Assembly (NCBI RefSeq): GCF_001039355.2
Contig: NW_019773825.1
Location: 551,026 to 615,025 of the forward strand
DNA length: 64,000 bases
Direction: 5' to 3'
Source: Lingula anatina
Taxonomy: Eukaryota > Brachiopoda > Lingulata > Lingulida > Lingulidae
This document shows, one piece after another, positions 1 through 10,847 of the stretch (position 1 is the stretch's first letter; the number at the start of each line of letters is the position of its first letter). The position numbers and the translations under genes are program-made. The notes under the pieces are model-generated. The model searched no databases. It saw only the letters and a program-made list of their open reading frames with translations, and had not been told where the DNA came from.

Positions 1-1173
1 AAAAAAAAAAAAAAAACAAGACAAAGGGCATACTTTTTTCAAGAAAGTTGAATGATTTTACTTCTAATGGAATTATATTATCGAATTTTCACAGGTGCAT
101 AAATGTGATTTTATTTACATTCGTGGTATGGATGTGCCACTGAAGAAGATTGCAAGTGTGTAGTTGCGACAACTACGTGTAGTAAAATCACTGGTCTTGA
201 TCACCCCTCTTTTAGTGCCATTTACGTTGGCATTTACATGGATAGAAAAGAAGCAAAACAGGAAAAAATCTTGTCCTACTGTACCCACCTTGCACATGGT
301 TCTTTTTTAAAAAAAATTTAAAATTAAAATTGATTAACTGTAGACTTTTTACTTTCAAAGGACCCAAAGGTTTTTAAAGATTTTTTATCCATCTGCTGTT
401 TCTAATTTAAAAAATGATATTAATAATGTAACAAATTATTAATCATAATGTGTAATTACATGTATGTTACCTGAAGAAGACCGACTGGTTCACTGATTAA
501 TATTGTGAAAGTATAAATATATATACTTGTCTTATTAGTCTGGCATATGCACTTATTTGTTCAGCTGTACATAAGAAGTATTTACTATCACATTACATGG
601 TACTCAATGGCTCGCTCTCACTATAGTACTGAATAAACCATTGCACCAGTAGTAGGTTTTGGTGTCGGTGACAGGTTACAATTAAGCATCTACATTATCA
701 GCAACTATATTGTGACCTTAAACTTTATACATTTTATCCGGATAGCCAGATTTTCCATTGTGCAGGGCTATGTGAAATTTTAATAAGTAAATTGATGGCT
801 CAAAAAAACTCCTTGGAATCCCACAGGATCCTATAGGGAGTGTTTGCAAGGGAAGAGTTTGGCACACAATACACACCAATAAATATCTTTATGCCTTTTG
901 GATACCATACTCGAAAGAATGAATGAAGGACAAACACAAATATGATGTTCGAAAATTTGGCGGCCGCTTTTATTGTAAGGTCCCTCTAATAAAAGAAAGT
1001 ATTTAAATAAATGGATAACATTGAATGATGTTAAGTAATAATGTTTGCTTAATGTTTAGAGCTAATTATTGCACTTATATGATTTTCAAACAAATAATGC
1101 ACATATGTCAATTTGTGTGGCAAACCCATCAAACCCAGACATTACCAGTATCAATTAAAATCGTTATAAATTG
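1..1173. other. Non-coding, AT-rich; no gene recognised
   Basis: The first 16 bases are a poly-A run. Short open frames here (for example 115-297 minus and 1025-1255 plus) have no family signature, splice context or codon bias, and I see no structured repeat. The stretch nearest 1174 is probably the 3' flank of the small minus-strand gene described next. Confidence 0.6.
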
Positions 1174-1667
1174 TTATCTGTTAAAGAACCACCAAGATCC
1201 ACAGTTCGTACAAGTATTATATTCCTTCCAACATTCGTACTTCCAAACACCATAAGTAGGGGTGCAATATTGTGACTCACAAATTCTATTACTGCAGGGG
1301 TTGCGTTTCTCGCGATCATGATCACCATCTATAATATAATATAATATAATATAATATAATATAATATAATATAATATGAAAAATCAAGTTAAAAATAGTT
1401 ACACTGCACTGACATAGCTGTACGTTTCGCAAATAATGATGATTAATGGTCAGAGATTTATTTTGTGCATACCTGCTGGGTATTGCGTGTTGGCGCCATC
1501 TATATGTACAGTATTGTTGTCCATCTGAGTGAGCCAGTATGCATCAAGATCCCTGCAGAATTCTTGAACGCTGGGACTAAGGATTGTTTTGTTCTTGATC
1601 TGGGAGGCGCTAACAAAGAAGGTCACCTGGTCATCATCATTGTGATCTTCTACATCTGACATATTTT
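1174..1667 (-). CDS. Unrecognised cysteine-rich gene fragment, last two exons
   Basis: Two exons can be joined on the minus strand with consensus splice sites. The upstream exon is 1667-1473: acceptor TTGCAG just before 1667, donor GTATGC after 1473. It encodes an acidic start (MSDVEDHNDDDQ) and a neutral stretch ending NTQYPA. The last exon is 1328-1174, with the acceptor TTATAG lying at the edge of a TATAAT microsatellite. It reads in phase through DGDHDREKRNPC and holds seven cysteines in its last 40 residues, ending FFNR before TAA. The ATG at 1662 could be a start, but the AG just upstream suggests an internal exon. The cysteine spacing faintly recalls EGF or other small disulphide domains, but I cannot assign a family. 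The 5' part of the upstream exon and its acceptor are duplicated at 1843-1926. The splice logic is seen; the gene's reality is inferred. Confidence 0.45.
1331..1376. repeat. ATAAT pentanucleotide microsatellite
   Basis: About nine uninterrupted ATAAT units. They sit in the intron of the minus-strand gene fragment, immediately 5' of its last exon, so the repeat supplies the TTATAG acceptor on that strand. Confidence 0.9.
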
Positions 1668-1926
1668 CTGCAATTTTCTAAAAGCCAAGTGTTTAAAGTA
1701 ATTATGTTATGTGACATAGATAAAATGTTATGTCATGTCACCATAAAGTTTTGTTATTATAAGCTATTCGCATCTTATATATGTTTTTATCTAATTTTAA
1801 AATATTTTTCTATATCTTAAACACCACTTAATTGAACACGTCAAGAAGGTCATCTGGTCATCATCATTGTGATCTTCTACATCTGACATATTTTCTGCAA
1901 TTTTCTGAAAGCCAAGTGTTTAAAGT
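1616..1926. repeat. 84-bp direct repeat pair flanking a 143-bp spacer
   Basis: The segment 1616-1699 is repeated at 1843-1926 with only two or three differences. It covers the acceptor and 5' coding part of the minus-strand exon. The second copy ends exactly where the RTE LINE begins. It is not the LINE's target-site duplication, because no copy lies at the LINE's 3' end. It is a local partial-exon duplication. Confidence 0.8.
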
Positions 1927-4615
1927 GGCCAACAAGGAGTTGGATTTCTGATACACAAAGCGCTAAGCAAGAACATCATCGAGGTAAAGCAAATTAGCAC
2001 AAGGGTGGCTATAGTCAAGCTCAAAGTGAATCAGAGATTCTCAATGAAACTCATTCAGGTATATGCACCAACATCAAGCAGACCAGATGAAGAAGTAGAA
2101 CAACTGTATGAAGAAGTACAACGTCAGTTGACAACAGACTGCCACTACCACATAGTCATGGGTGATTTCAACGCCAAGATCGGGATAAAGTCAGACGAAC
2201 AAGAGCGTTCCACAGGGAAATTTGGCAGCGGAGAGAGGAATGATAGAGGAGACTTACTGATTGAATGGGCGACAGCAAATAACATGAAGATCATGAATAC
2301 CGTCTACAAGAAGAAGATATCAAGAAGATGGACATGGCAAAGCCCAGATGGATGTACAAGAAACGAAATTGATTACATCATGACAAACAGACCGAACATC
2401 TTCACGGATGTGAAAGTGCTAAACAGACTGGATGCGGGCAGTGACCACAGAGCAGTAATGGGAGTGATTAGGATCAATGTCAGGAAGGACAGACAGAAAT
2501 GCCTGTCAAATCCATCAAAGAGACCTAGTATTGAGCAACTGGTCATAAAGAAGGACGAGTTCCAAATCCTCCTAAAGAACAGATTCAGTGCACTAGAGCT
2601 AGAAGGTGAAGATGGAGTAGATGAAATGAACGATAGAATAACGACCACCATCCTAGAATGTGCATCAGAAGTCGCATCGGCCAGTATAATGAAGGACTCG
2701 AAGCTCTCAACAGAAACGAGGATTCTCATGAAGAAAAGACGGATGATGAAGAAAACGGAGGTAAACAACAACAGGGACATCAGAAACAACATCGAATATG
2801 CAGAACTGGATAAGACCATCAAGAAGAAGGCAAGGGAAGACATCAGGAAGCAGAACATGAAGAAGATAGCAGAGACCATCGAAAATAAAAAGAGCATGAA
2901 AAGAGCAAAGAGATCCTTTCAACTAGGGCAGGATAGAATGCTGACTCTTCTAGACAAAGACGAAAATGAGCTCACCACACAAGACCAGATATTAGAACGA
3001 GTAGAAGAATTCTATGGAGAGTTGTATGCCAGCAACAAGGAAATAGAAATCTCAACAAAGGCATGCGATCTACCAGACATAACAGCTTGGGAAGTAGAGT
3101 CAGCAGTCCAGAAAATGAAGAACGGAAAGGCTGCAGGAAATGACAACATCAAAGCAGAAATGGTAAAAGCAGGAGGAGATATCCTATCTCAGGAATTAGC
3201 CAGGCTCTTCACAAAGTGCTTACATCTGAAGGAAATTCCTGTAGCATGGAAGAACGCCAACATGATCATAATGTTCAAAAAGGGCAACAGGAAAGACATC
3301 AAGAATTACAGACCCATCTGCCTACTTTCTAATTTGTACAAGATTTACACCAAGATATTGACCGAAAGGCTAACAAGACAACTAGATGAAGCGCAGCCAA
3401 AGGAACAAGCGGGTTTCAGAGGCCAGTACACCACTACTGATCATATGCACACTGTCAACCAGCTCAAAGAGAAATGTCTCGAGTATAACATTCCACTATG
3501 TGTAGCATTCGTTGATTATGAAAAAGCCTTCGACTCAGTAGAAACCCAGTATATACTGGCATCCCTGCAAGATCTAGGGATCGAAGATGGATACGTAGAC
3601 GTCATCAGAGACATATACACCGATAGCTCTGTAACAGTCAAACTACACAAGACCACCAATAAGATCAGGATCAAGAAAGGTGTACGCCAAGGAGATACAA
3701 TCTCTCCTAAACTGTTCACAGCAGCATTGGAACGTATATTCAGGGATCTAGACTGGCAGGACAAGGGCATAAACATAGACGGTACCAGGCTCAATCACCT
3801 TAGGTTTGCAGACGACATCATAATAGTAGCAGATGATGCAAAAGACCTCGAAGAAATGCTAGAGGCGTTAGCAGATGAAAGCGCAAAAAGTGGGCTAAAG
3901 ATGAACACCAGCAAAACAAAGGTGATGTTTGGACCACTAACCACCCCTTGCACAGTGAAGGTCAACACCAAAGAGATAGAAGCAGTAGAAGAGTATATAT
4001 ACCTTGGGCAACGGTTCAGCCTTAGTGATCGAACACTGGAGAAAGAAATCCAACGAAGGATAAAAGCAGGATGGGCAGCATATGGGAAACACAATGACAT
4101 CTTCAAGAGCAACCTTCCTACCTGCCTGAAAAAGAAAGTGTTCAATGCTTGTGTGCTGCCGGCAATCACCTATGGTTCAGAGACCTGGGCACTGAATGCC
4201 TCCATGGAACACAAGCTACAAGTAGCTCAGAGAAAGATGGAAAGAAGTATGTTGAACATCAATCAAAGAGAGCGGAAAACGAATGTATGGTTACGTGAAC
4301 AGACCAAAGTTAAGGACGTACTGCTCACAGTTAAAGAAATGAAATGGAGGTGGGCAGGACATGTCAAAAGAATGAAGGACAATAGGTGGACAATCAGGCT
4401 TACAGAATGGACCCCAAGGTATGGACAAAGAAAAAGAGGAAGGCCGGTCAAACGATGGAGGGATGAATTAGATGACTACTGGAAGTCTTGGAAGAAGAAA
4501 CCTTGGCCAAACTGGAATCTGAGGCTCAGGATAGAAAACAATGGAAAAAGCATGCTGAGGCCTTTGTCCAACAGTGGAACACTATAGGCTCTAAATGATG
4601 ATGATGATGATGAAT
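1927..4615 (+). mobile_element. RTE-clade LINE, 5'-truncated
   Basis: Homology to LINE coding sequence starts at 1927, directly after the 84-bp repeat, already inside the endonuclease (GVGFLIHK in the open frame upstream of the first ATG). The element ends about 25 bases after its stop codon in a short run of TGA trinucleotides (4595-4612). A very short 3' UTR with a short tandem tail instead of poly-A is typical of the RTE clade. Only the N-terminal part of the endonuclease is missing. The intact frame suggests a relatively recent insertion. Confidence 0.85.
2005..4587 (+). CDS. Endonuclease-reverse transcriptase of an RTE-type LINE (N-terminally truncated)
   Basis: An uninterrupted 860-residue frame; the same frame is open back to 1924. 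It starts inside an APE-type endonuclease: GDFNAKIG at residues 53-60, NEIDYIMTNR at about 120-129, and the catalytic SDHR at 146-149. The reverse transcriptase follows, with NYRPICLLS, the palm motif FVDYEKAFDS, the GVRQGD loop, and the active-site FADD at 601-604. The C-terminal third has the family-typical ETWAL, RRWAGHVKRM-like and KRGRPVKRWRDEL segments. The protein would nick target DNA and prime reverse transcription of its own RNA. The N-terminal catalytic asparagine and glutamate region of the endonuclease is absent, so this copy should not be autonomous. The ATG at 2005 is only the first methionine, not the real start. Confidence 0.9.
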   Translation: MAIVKLKVNQRFSMKLIQVYAPTSSRPDEEVEQLYEEVQRQLTTDCHYHIVMGDFNAKIGIKSDEQERSTGKFGSGERNDRGDLLIEWATANNMKIMNTVYKKKISRRWTWQSPDGCTRNEIDYIMTNRPNIFTDVKVLNRLDAGSDHRAVMGVIRINVRKDRQKCLSNPSKRPSIEQLVIKKDEFQILLKNRFSALELEGEDGVDEMNDRITTTILECASEVASASIMKDSKLSTETRILMKKRRMMKKTEVNNNRDIRNNIEYAELDKTIKKKAREDIRKQNMKKIAETIENKKSMKRAKRSFQLGQDRMLTLLDKDENELTTQDQILERVEEFYGELYASNKEIEISTKACDLPDITAWEVESAVQKMKNGKAAGNDNIKAEMVKAGGDILSQELARLFTKCLHLKEIPVAWKNANMIIMFKKGNRKDIKNYRPICLLSNLYKIYTKILTERLTRQLDEAQPKEQAGFRGQYTTTDHMHTVNQLKEKCLEYNIPLCVAFVDYEKAFDSVETQYILASLQDLGIEDGYVDVIRDIYTDSSVTVKLHKTTNKIRIKKGVRQGDTISPKLFTAALERIFRDLDWQDKGINIDGTRLNHLRFADDIIIVADDAKDLEEMLEALADESAKSGLKMNTSKTKVMFGPLTTPCTVKVNTKEIEAVEEYIYLGQRFSLSDRTLEKEIQRRIKAGWAAYGKHNDIFKSNLPTCLKKKVFNACVLPAITYGSETWALNASMEHKLQVAQRKMERSMLNINQRERKTNVWLREQTKVKDVLLTVKEMKWRWAGHVKRMKDNRWTIRLTEWTPRYGQRKRGRPVKRWRDELDDYWKSWKKKPWPNWNLRLRIENNGKSMLRPLSNSGTL

Positions 4616-4616
4616 T

Positions 4617-5226
4617 TACAAATGTTACCATGTTTGCCGGTACAGCGTATAGTGAAAAATGACTGGCTTTGCGTTACGTCACAAGCAAACTCCTCAGATA
4701 TGAACCCAATTGAAAGTCTGTGGGCGGAAGTAACTCACAGAATTAATAGCTGTGGTTATCGGCCGGTAAATAATGATGAACTGCGACAGGCAAATATCAC
4801 TGCGCGGAATGATATCCCCATCCAAACTCTAAAAATTTTTTCACAAGGTATGCCAGGTAGGATGAGGGCGCTGCAAGCGGCTGCTGGAGGTCATACCTGC
4901 TATTGATGACTTTTCATGATTTACTGTAATGAGTTCTTTGACTGTGTAACATGTCACTGTCGGGAGACTATCATTTTCTTTAATATCTTAGCTTAAAATT
5001 AATACTGACATCAAACTGTTGATATGGTTTTCTGGGGGTGTTCTTTTCTTTTGAATGACATCTTATGTCAGATTTGATATTATTGACCAAAATATCTAAC
5101 AATAGAAGACTGGATATTTTTATCACTCAACGACATACTTTTTTGATGAATCAAGCCAATTTTTTTAAAATCAGCTCGCAAAAATAACAATGATAAAAAA
5201 TATTCCATATTAAGTGGTAACCCTGT
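4617..5226 (+). pseudogene. 3' half of a Tc1-family element
   Basis: The translation around 4680-4905 gives the C-terminal end of a Tc1 transposase: SSDMNPIESLWAEV, the family's last catalytic block, then a GMPGRMRALQAAAGGHT-type ending. The following 300 bases match the 3' end of the Tc1 at 12467-14106 closely, including the terminal inverted repeat ending CCCTGTA at 5226. The 5' half is missing; the RTE LINE abuts it on the left. This is a second, decayed copy of the same family. Confidence 0.8.
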
Positions 5227-6580
5227 ATATCTGAAGGGGATTCATTTATATATTTATAAAATTAAAACATTTAAAATATGCAAAATTAGGCAAAGCCTGC
5301 ATCAGAGGAAACTTGCCAATGGTGACCTTTGAAAATGGTGCTTCATAACATCTATTTTGTTGTACGCGGAAGTTTTGACAAATTAATATATGCTGTAACA
5401 CCAGCTTACTCTTAGTTTTAATCCCCACCCGTCTCGTCTGCTGGCCCCGCGTCATGTCGGCGGATAAAAGACACTGTTACTGGTTCGCCTCGAGCTTATA
5501 GACTACAAGGACCACTGTCATCATCCCTTGAAATTAGGTCACATATAATCTCAACTTTAACTTTCTAGATTTTGAGCTCTGTCAGTGCATGAAATTTGCA
5601 TAGGTGTGACGTTCCCAATGCACCCTTGTCAATTTTGTTTTTTTTTAAACCAAAGGAAATAAAGAAATAATTACCATTTAAGTGTGACCCATTGTGTGAC
5701 TGATTTTTTGCTCGAACCGTGATTTAAAATTCGTGAATGATCCATGTGTTTCCTGAAATGGTTCTTTGTTGAAGAGGGACAAAAATGTGATGGTTCTAAT
5801 TGCTATAGTGTGAATTAAAGTGTTTAGTGCAACGAGCAATGTTATAATTCAATTCAATTCAATACAATTTATTTCTGTACTGGCACATAGATTGTCATGA
5901 CCTTGTACAATATGATATATTAATGACGATACAATACAAATAGTGCGTTACCATTTCTCTAGTTGGTATTATGTTGCCTAGCCATTTGTGAATGAAAAAA
6001 ATATATAATACACAGTTGCAAAAGTTGTGGAACGCCTTCGATGCAGAAATGCATGCACGTGTTGACCAATGTTGATATCATTACACAGCTTTATATTTGA
6101 AAATAATATATCGATCTTAGTAATTCCCGTGATTTTAACTGATGGTGAATTAATCTATTGTGTCATTTATCCTTATTGTATAAATAAAAATTTAATAATG
6201 CGTTGGCGGGATTGCGGTGTAAATTATATAACGGGGAGAAGGCAAATGTCAACTTCCCAGATAAGTTGCCGTTGGTAATTAGTTACCATGTCTACCCACA
6301 GTGCCCTCTGCATGAACACAGAAGTCTCTAAAGTATGTTACAAAACTGAATAAAAAGACTAGAGTCCAACAGTTTCATCTTAGTTTAAGCTGGTCTATCC
6401 ATGGAAGTATAGTGACCTTTACCTGCAATTATGCACATTACTAAGGGTATCCATGGTTTTGATTCTACTGTTTCATAACAGCTAGGCAACCGATCATCGT
6501 ATAAATATGGGATGTGATCATGTGAGTATCAGAAGATTGACCTGCCTAGCCTCACTATTGATATGTCCAAACTCCAATTA
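5227..6580. other. Non-coding; includes an insertion with AATTC tail
   Basis: No gene seen. From about 5820 onward the sequence is a diverged relative of 30600-34100, the upstream flank of lectin gene 2. Relative to that copy, about 5840-6008 is an extra block starting with three or four AATTC units and AATTTATTT, which looks like the 3' tail of a minus-strand LINE. The paralogous segment near 6018-6030 lacks the Harbinger insertion present at 30661. Confidence 0.5.
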
Positions 6581-6589
6581 TTTTTAATG

Positions 6590-7040
6590 TACGCATTCTA
6601 CGTGAGAGGGATGCAAGCAACTGACGTAGGAGGGAGTTTTATACCGCCTTATTGCCACGGCTTGGGTTATTCAATGAGAACCATTGCGGCGGTTAGACAT
6701 CATTACAAAACTGCAGGCACATGGGAACGATTGCTTGGATAGGGTCGACCGAAGAAATCCACACCCAGAGAAGAGGAAATATTAATACGAGAAAACATTT
6801 CATTATATTAATGGACTTGACAGTAACAAGAACAGGACAAACTTTGTTTCTGAATTTACCGTCAGAAAACGCCTGCACAATCGCCATTATTGTTACAGGG
6901 TTTCTGTTAGAAAACCAGCGATCACTGCCAGGAATCGTGTGTGTGCCCAGATGACAGCTCCCACTTCGGGTAAAGCAATTAAAACATCGGTACGACAGCT
7001 TCATATTGAAATAGTTTTACCTTTAATATATCTATGTCTA
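6590..7040 (+). pseudogene. Degraded Tc1-like transposase N-terminal remnant
   Basis: Conceptual translation across several stops gives a helix-turn-helix-like block (RHHYKTAGTWERL), a GRPKKSTPREEE linker with the Tc1 GRPR-type hook, and later TVRRRL-like and P..L remnants. Stops and frameshifts are frequent. No inverted repeats could be placed. This is weaker evidence than for the other Tc1 copies. Confidence 0.4.
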
Positions 7041-8364
7041 GCAGAACGTCATCAGGGAATGAGGCTATCAAGGTGAATGGCTTCAATGCTGGAAATATAC
7101 TTGCCCCCCAACACACACACCTATTGCCTTAGGAAAGGAAGACAGATGTCAGGGAGAATTGCACCATTGTTTCTGCTGAGACTGGACCCTGTCTTCTTGA
7201 TGTGGATGGCTTCCAGGACTTTCCTGTAATTTTCCTGTGGGTCGCTATCAATCACCTTGCTTTCTTTTTTCGATTTTGGGACCATTTGATACTTTATTCC
7301 CGGAGTGTTCCTCTGAATATCTTTTACCAGTAGTAAAATAATGATACCCAGCAAACACGTCATGTTGGTACCACGTGGTTAATCCGTCGCTATGACGCGT
7401 GTAGCAACGTGATCCGAACGTGACGTTTTTGCTGGGTAATATTTTTCACAATTATAATTTATTAATAAAACTGCAAGCGAGTGGTTAATGTTAAAAGCAC
7501 GCATGATAAAATACATCATGTTCTACTGAAAATTAAAAATTGCATTATGGATAAAAGAGCATCAAATTATTTTAGTCTTTACTTTTGTCAAATAAAATGT
7601 ATCAATTGATGTTTAAAGACGATTAGATAGCCCCAAAAAATATGATTCACCATTCGGCATGTCATCGTTTTCTAAAACGCTTAATTTGTTGGAAAGGCTT
7701 GGTGTTAGTTTCAAGTAAGTTCATAGATTAGAAAGTAGTTACTTCGTCCACTTCTTATTGCATTTTACAAATGTTACCATGTTTGCTCTGGACTTGTATG
7801 TATCCCTCGTTCCCACCATCAAATCTAGTGACAACGGGGCTATCAGTGAGAAGATAACAGACTGTATACACTGGAACTTTCCCTTAATAGACAGTTTGAC
7901 TTTTTTCAGAGCCGCGCATTTGATAGAGTGTCATGACTAAGCTTGTCTGTCTTAGAGCGGGTGAGAAAATGATAGATGGATTATGAACCTACTTACATCG
8001 CAGATTTCACTTACTAGTTTTATCTCCTGGCCCCTAGATAGGGGAACGGTTTATTGCGTACTTTGTGTACTGGTTTCCCACCCTCCCTTTTAAAGAACGT
8101 CATACAAGTTAAACCGTCTTATCACTGAGAAGAGTGCTTATTATAATCGTTTTGGTTATGAATTACTCTCACACAGTGTGGTTAACTTCATGGCAGCTTT
8201 AATAAGTTTAAATTTCAACATCAAGAAGTACACTCGAATGCTATGCCAGCAACGTAATTCTTCTGCTACCTCATTTGTGTTAGGGGAGCATAATAGAAAC
8301 CATCTAGGATGACCTAAAACTTCCTGTCGGCACTAGCTGTATGAGGACAGAAAATGTGCCTACA
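7041..8364. other. Non-coding; segmental homology to 40270-40920
   Basis: No convincing gene. Blocks such as the run around 7480-7640 and 7930-8060 match 40290-40510 and 40795-40920 with scattered differences, so the two regions are old duplicates. Part of that block (about 7550-7640) resembles the 3' end of the CR1/L2-like LINE seen at 54330-55060. Confidence 0.5.
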
Positions 8365-9674
8365 AGTGTAACATGAAAATCTGACTCCCATGAAAATGTG
8401 ACTCCCCAGTCAGATTTTCATTATGAAAATGTGACTCCCCAGTCAGATTTTCATAATGAAAATCTGACTCCCCCCATGAAAATTTGACTCCCCCTCCACA
8501 AAACTTCATACATCTTATGTTATTTGAGTATATAACTGTGATCATTTTTTGTAGATTGCAGTGAAAATTCAAATGAAAAAAATAAGAAAATTAAAAAAGA
8601 GGACATAATGAAAATCTGACTCCCCCATGAAAATTTGACTCCCCCATCATAAAACTTTATAAATCTTATTTTATTTTGGGTATATGTCTGTGATCTTGTA
8701 GTATGTAAAATGGAGGATACATTGGCACATTTTTTGTAGTTTGAAGGTGAAAATTTTAATGAAAAATAAAGAAAATTAAAAATCTGCACAAAATGAAAAT
8801 CTGACTCCCCTGTGAAAATTTGACTCCCCCATCATAAAACTTCATAAACCTTATTTTATTTTGGGTTTATGTCTCTGATCTTGTAGTAAGTAAAATAGTT
8901 GATACACTGGCACATTTTTTTGTAGTTTGCAGTGAAAATTTTAATGAAAAAAATAAGAAAATTAAAAATTTGACTCCCCCTCCACAAAACTTCATAAATC
9001 TTATTTCATTTTGAGTATATGACTGTGATCTTGTAGTATGTAAAAAGGAGGATAGATTGGCACATTTTTTGTAGTTTGCAGGTGAAAAATTATGTGAAAA
9101 AGTAAGAAAATTAAAAATGAGCAAATAATGAAAATCTGACCCCCCCATGAAAATTTGACTCCCCTATCACAAAACTTCATTAATCTTATTTTTTGCGCCC
9201 TTTTTTTACCATGAAACTTTCAAGTACTTCCAATATAATCTTCATAAAGTAAAATTTTCACTGCAAACTACAAAAAATGTGCCAATGTATCAACCATTTT
9301 ACATGCTACAGGATCACAGTCATATCACATATACACAAAATAAAATAAGATTTATGAAGCTTTGTGGCGGGGGAGTCAAATTTTCGTGGGGGAGTCAGAT
9401 TTTCATTGGCACATTTTTTATAGTCATTTTTTCATTAAAATTTTCACCTGCAAACTACAAAAAAGTGCCAATGTATCCTCCATTATGCATACTACAAGAT
9501 TGTAGTCATTTACTAAAATAAAATGAGATTAATGAATGTTTTTTGGGGGGAGTCAAAATTTCATAGGGGGAGTCAGATTTTCATTATGAAAATCTGACTG
9601 GGGAGTCAGATTTTCATAATGAAAATCTGACTGGGGAGTCACATTTTAGGGGAGTCAGATTTTCATGGTACACC
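8365..9674. mobile_element. Palindromic modular MITE (large copy)
   Basis: The ends are inverted copies, GTGTAACATGAAAATCTGAC on the left and its complement with one change (ending GGTACACC) on the right. The inside is built from two modules. The first is short boxes of ATGAAAATCTGACTCCCC type in both orientations. The second is a module of about 150-190 bp containing ACAAAACTTCATAAATCTTA, a TGTGATCTTGTAGTA stretch and GCACATTTTTTGTAGTTTGC. The long module occurs about four times in one orientation up to about 9190, then about twice in the opposite orientation. No transposase is encoded; short frames read through the repeats are artefacts. A 401-bp relative lies at 38648-39048. Confidence 0.8.
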
Positions 9675-9932
9675 AGGATCTCCATAGCGCTGGGAATGCC
9701 GTCTTAGTAAGCAATACACGGTGAATACGTTCCGTCGTGCAAAATAATAATAATAATAATAAAACTTTTCTACCGAACTTAATGGAAAATATACAGATAA
9801 ATATTCGTGGATCCACTCTGCCACCTTTGCTCATTGCCGAACCACTTACGCTAGTCTTCCATTATTTCTGACCCCACTCTCCGCCGGATTCCGCACTATC
9901 TAGTCCTGTTTTATGTTTAAACGCGAAACAAT
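9675..9932. repeat. Spacer with an AAT microsatellite
   Basis: Contains an AAT trinucleotide run at about 9746-9763 and otherwise unremarkable sequence between the MITE and the duplicated lectin promoter. Confidence 0.5.
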
Positions 9933-10847
9933 GGGATACATGTACGCTGTATCTGGAACGATTCCCATTAGAGTGTTTTAATGCTAGTTGCATGAAATAA
10001 CAAAAATAGATTAGTGATAACCAACAATGTTTTAAGTGTGCCATACAAATGTCAACCTTCTACCAATTAATGTCGAATTTCACAACATAAATTAGTCTTA
10101 AAATTCAAGACCGCTGCTGTAAAAATATAATGAATACTGATTTTTGGCACACTGTAGTATTTGACTTAATTTAACTTATCTATGTTTTGAAGAACCATAT
10201 CTAGAGTTTGATTAAATAAGATCAAAAGTCGGGCAGGTCAGACAGGGGTCGTGGGACCATGAAAAAACGCCCAATCACAACTAATATCAGTTCTCGCTTG
10301 TGGCCAAATCATTGCTTGAAACAAGATTGTTTTTTGTCCGCTCAATTTTTTGTCAAAATGAAGTTCATATATTTTATTTCATTGCACATGGGATACATGT
10401 GCGCTGTATCTGGAACGATTCCCATTAGAGTGTTTTAATGCTAGTTGCATGAAATAACAAAAATAGATTAGTGATAACCAACAATGTTTTAAGTGTGCCA
10501 TACAAATGTCAACCTTCTACCAATTAATGTCGAATTTCACAACATAAATTAGTCTTAAAATTCAAGACCGCTGCTGTAAAAATATAATGAATACTGTATT
10601 TTAGCACACTGTAGTATTTGACTTAATTTAACTTATCTATGTTTTGAAGGACCATATTTAGAGTTTGATTAAATAAGATCAAAAGTCGGGCAGGTCAGAC
10701 AGGGGTCGTGGGACCATGAAAAAACGCACAATCACAACAAATATCAGTTCTCGCTTGTGGCCAAATCATTGCTTGAAACAAGATCGTTTTTTGTCCGCTC
10801 AATTTTTTGTCAAAATGAAGTTCATATATTTTATTTCATTGCACATG
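9933..10847 (+). repeat. 457-bp tandem duplication of lectin gene 1 promoter
   Basis: Unit 1 (9933-10389) and unit 2 (10390-10847) are nearly identical. Each contains the upstream region and the first 30-odd bases of the coding sequence (ATGAAGTTCATATATTTTAT). In unit 1 the open frame is cut off after HMG by the start of unit 2. Only unit 2 is continuous with the rest of exon 1. Lectin gene 2 carries a similar but independent duplication of its own promoter. Confidence 0.85.

Noticed and set aside
1616-1926. Target-site duplication of the RTE LINE
   Set aside because: Both copies lie on the 5' side of the LINE and none at its 3' end, so it is a local duplication.
2373-2897. 174-residue minus-strand frame
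   Set aside because: Antisense shadow of the RTE reverse transcriptase; its hydrophobic make-up reflects the purine-rich sense strand.
8360-9521. Four overlapping small frames with similar sequences (KFCGGGVKFSWG)
   Set aside because: They are translations of the repeated modules of the MITE in both directions, not a peptide gene family.
8365-9674. CRISPR-like array of short repeats
   Set aside because: Repeats are inverted as well as direct, spacers are themselves repeated, and the genome is animal; this is a MITE or satellite structure.
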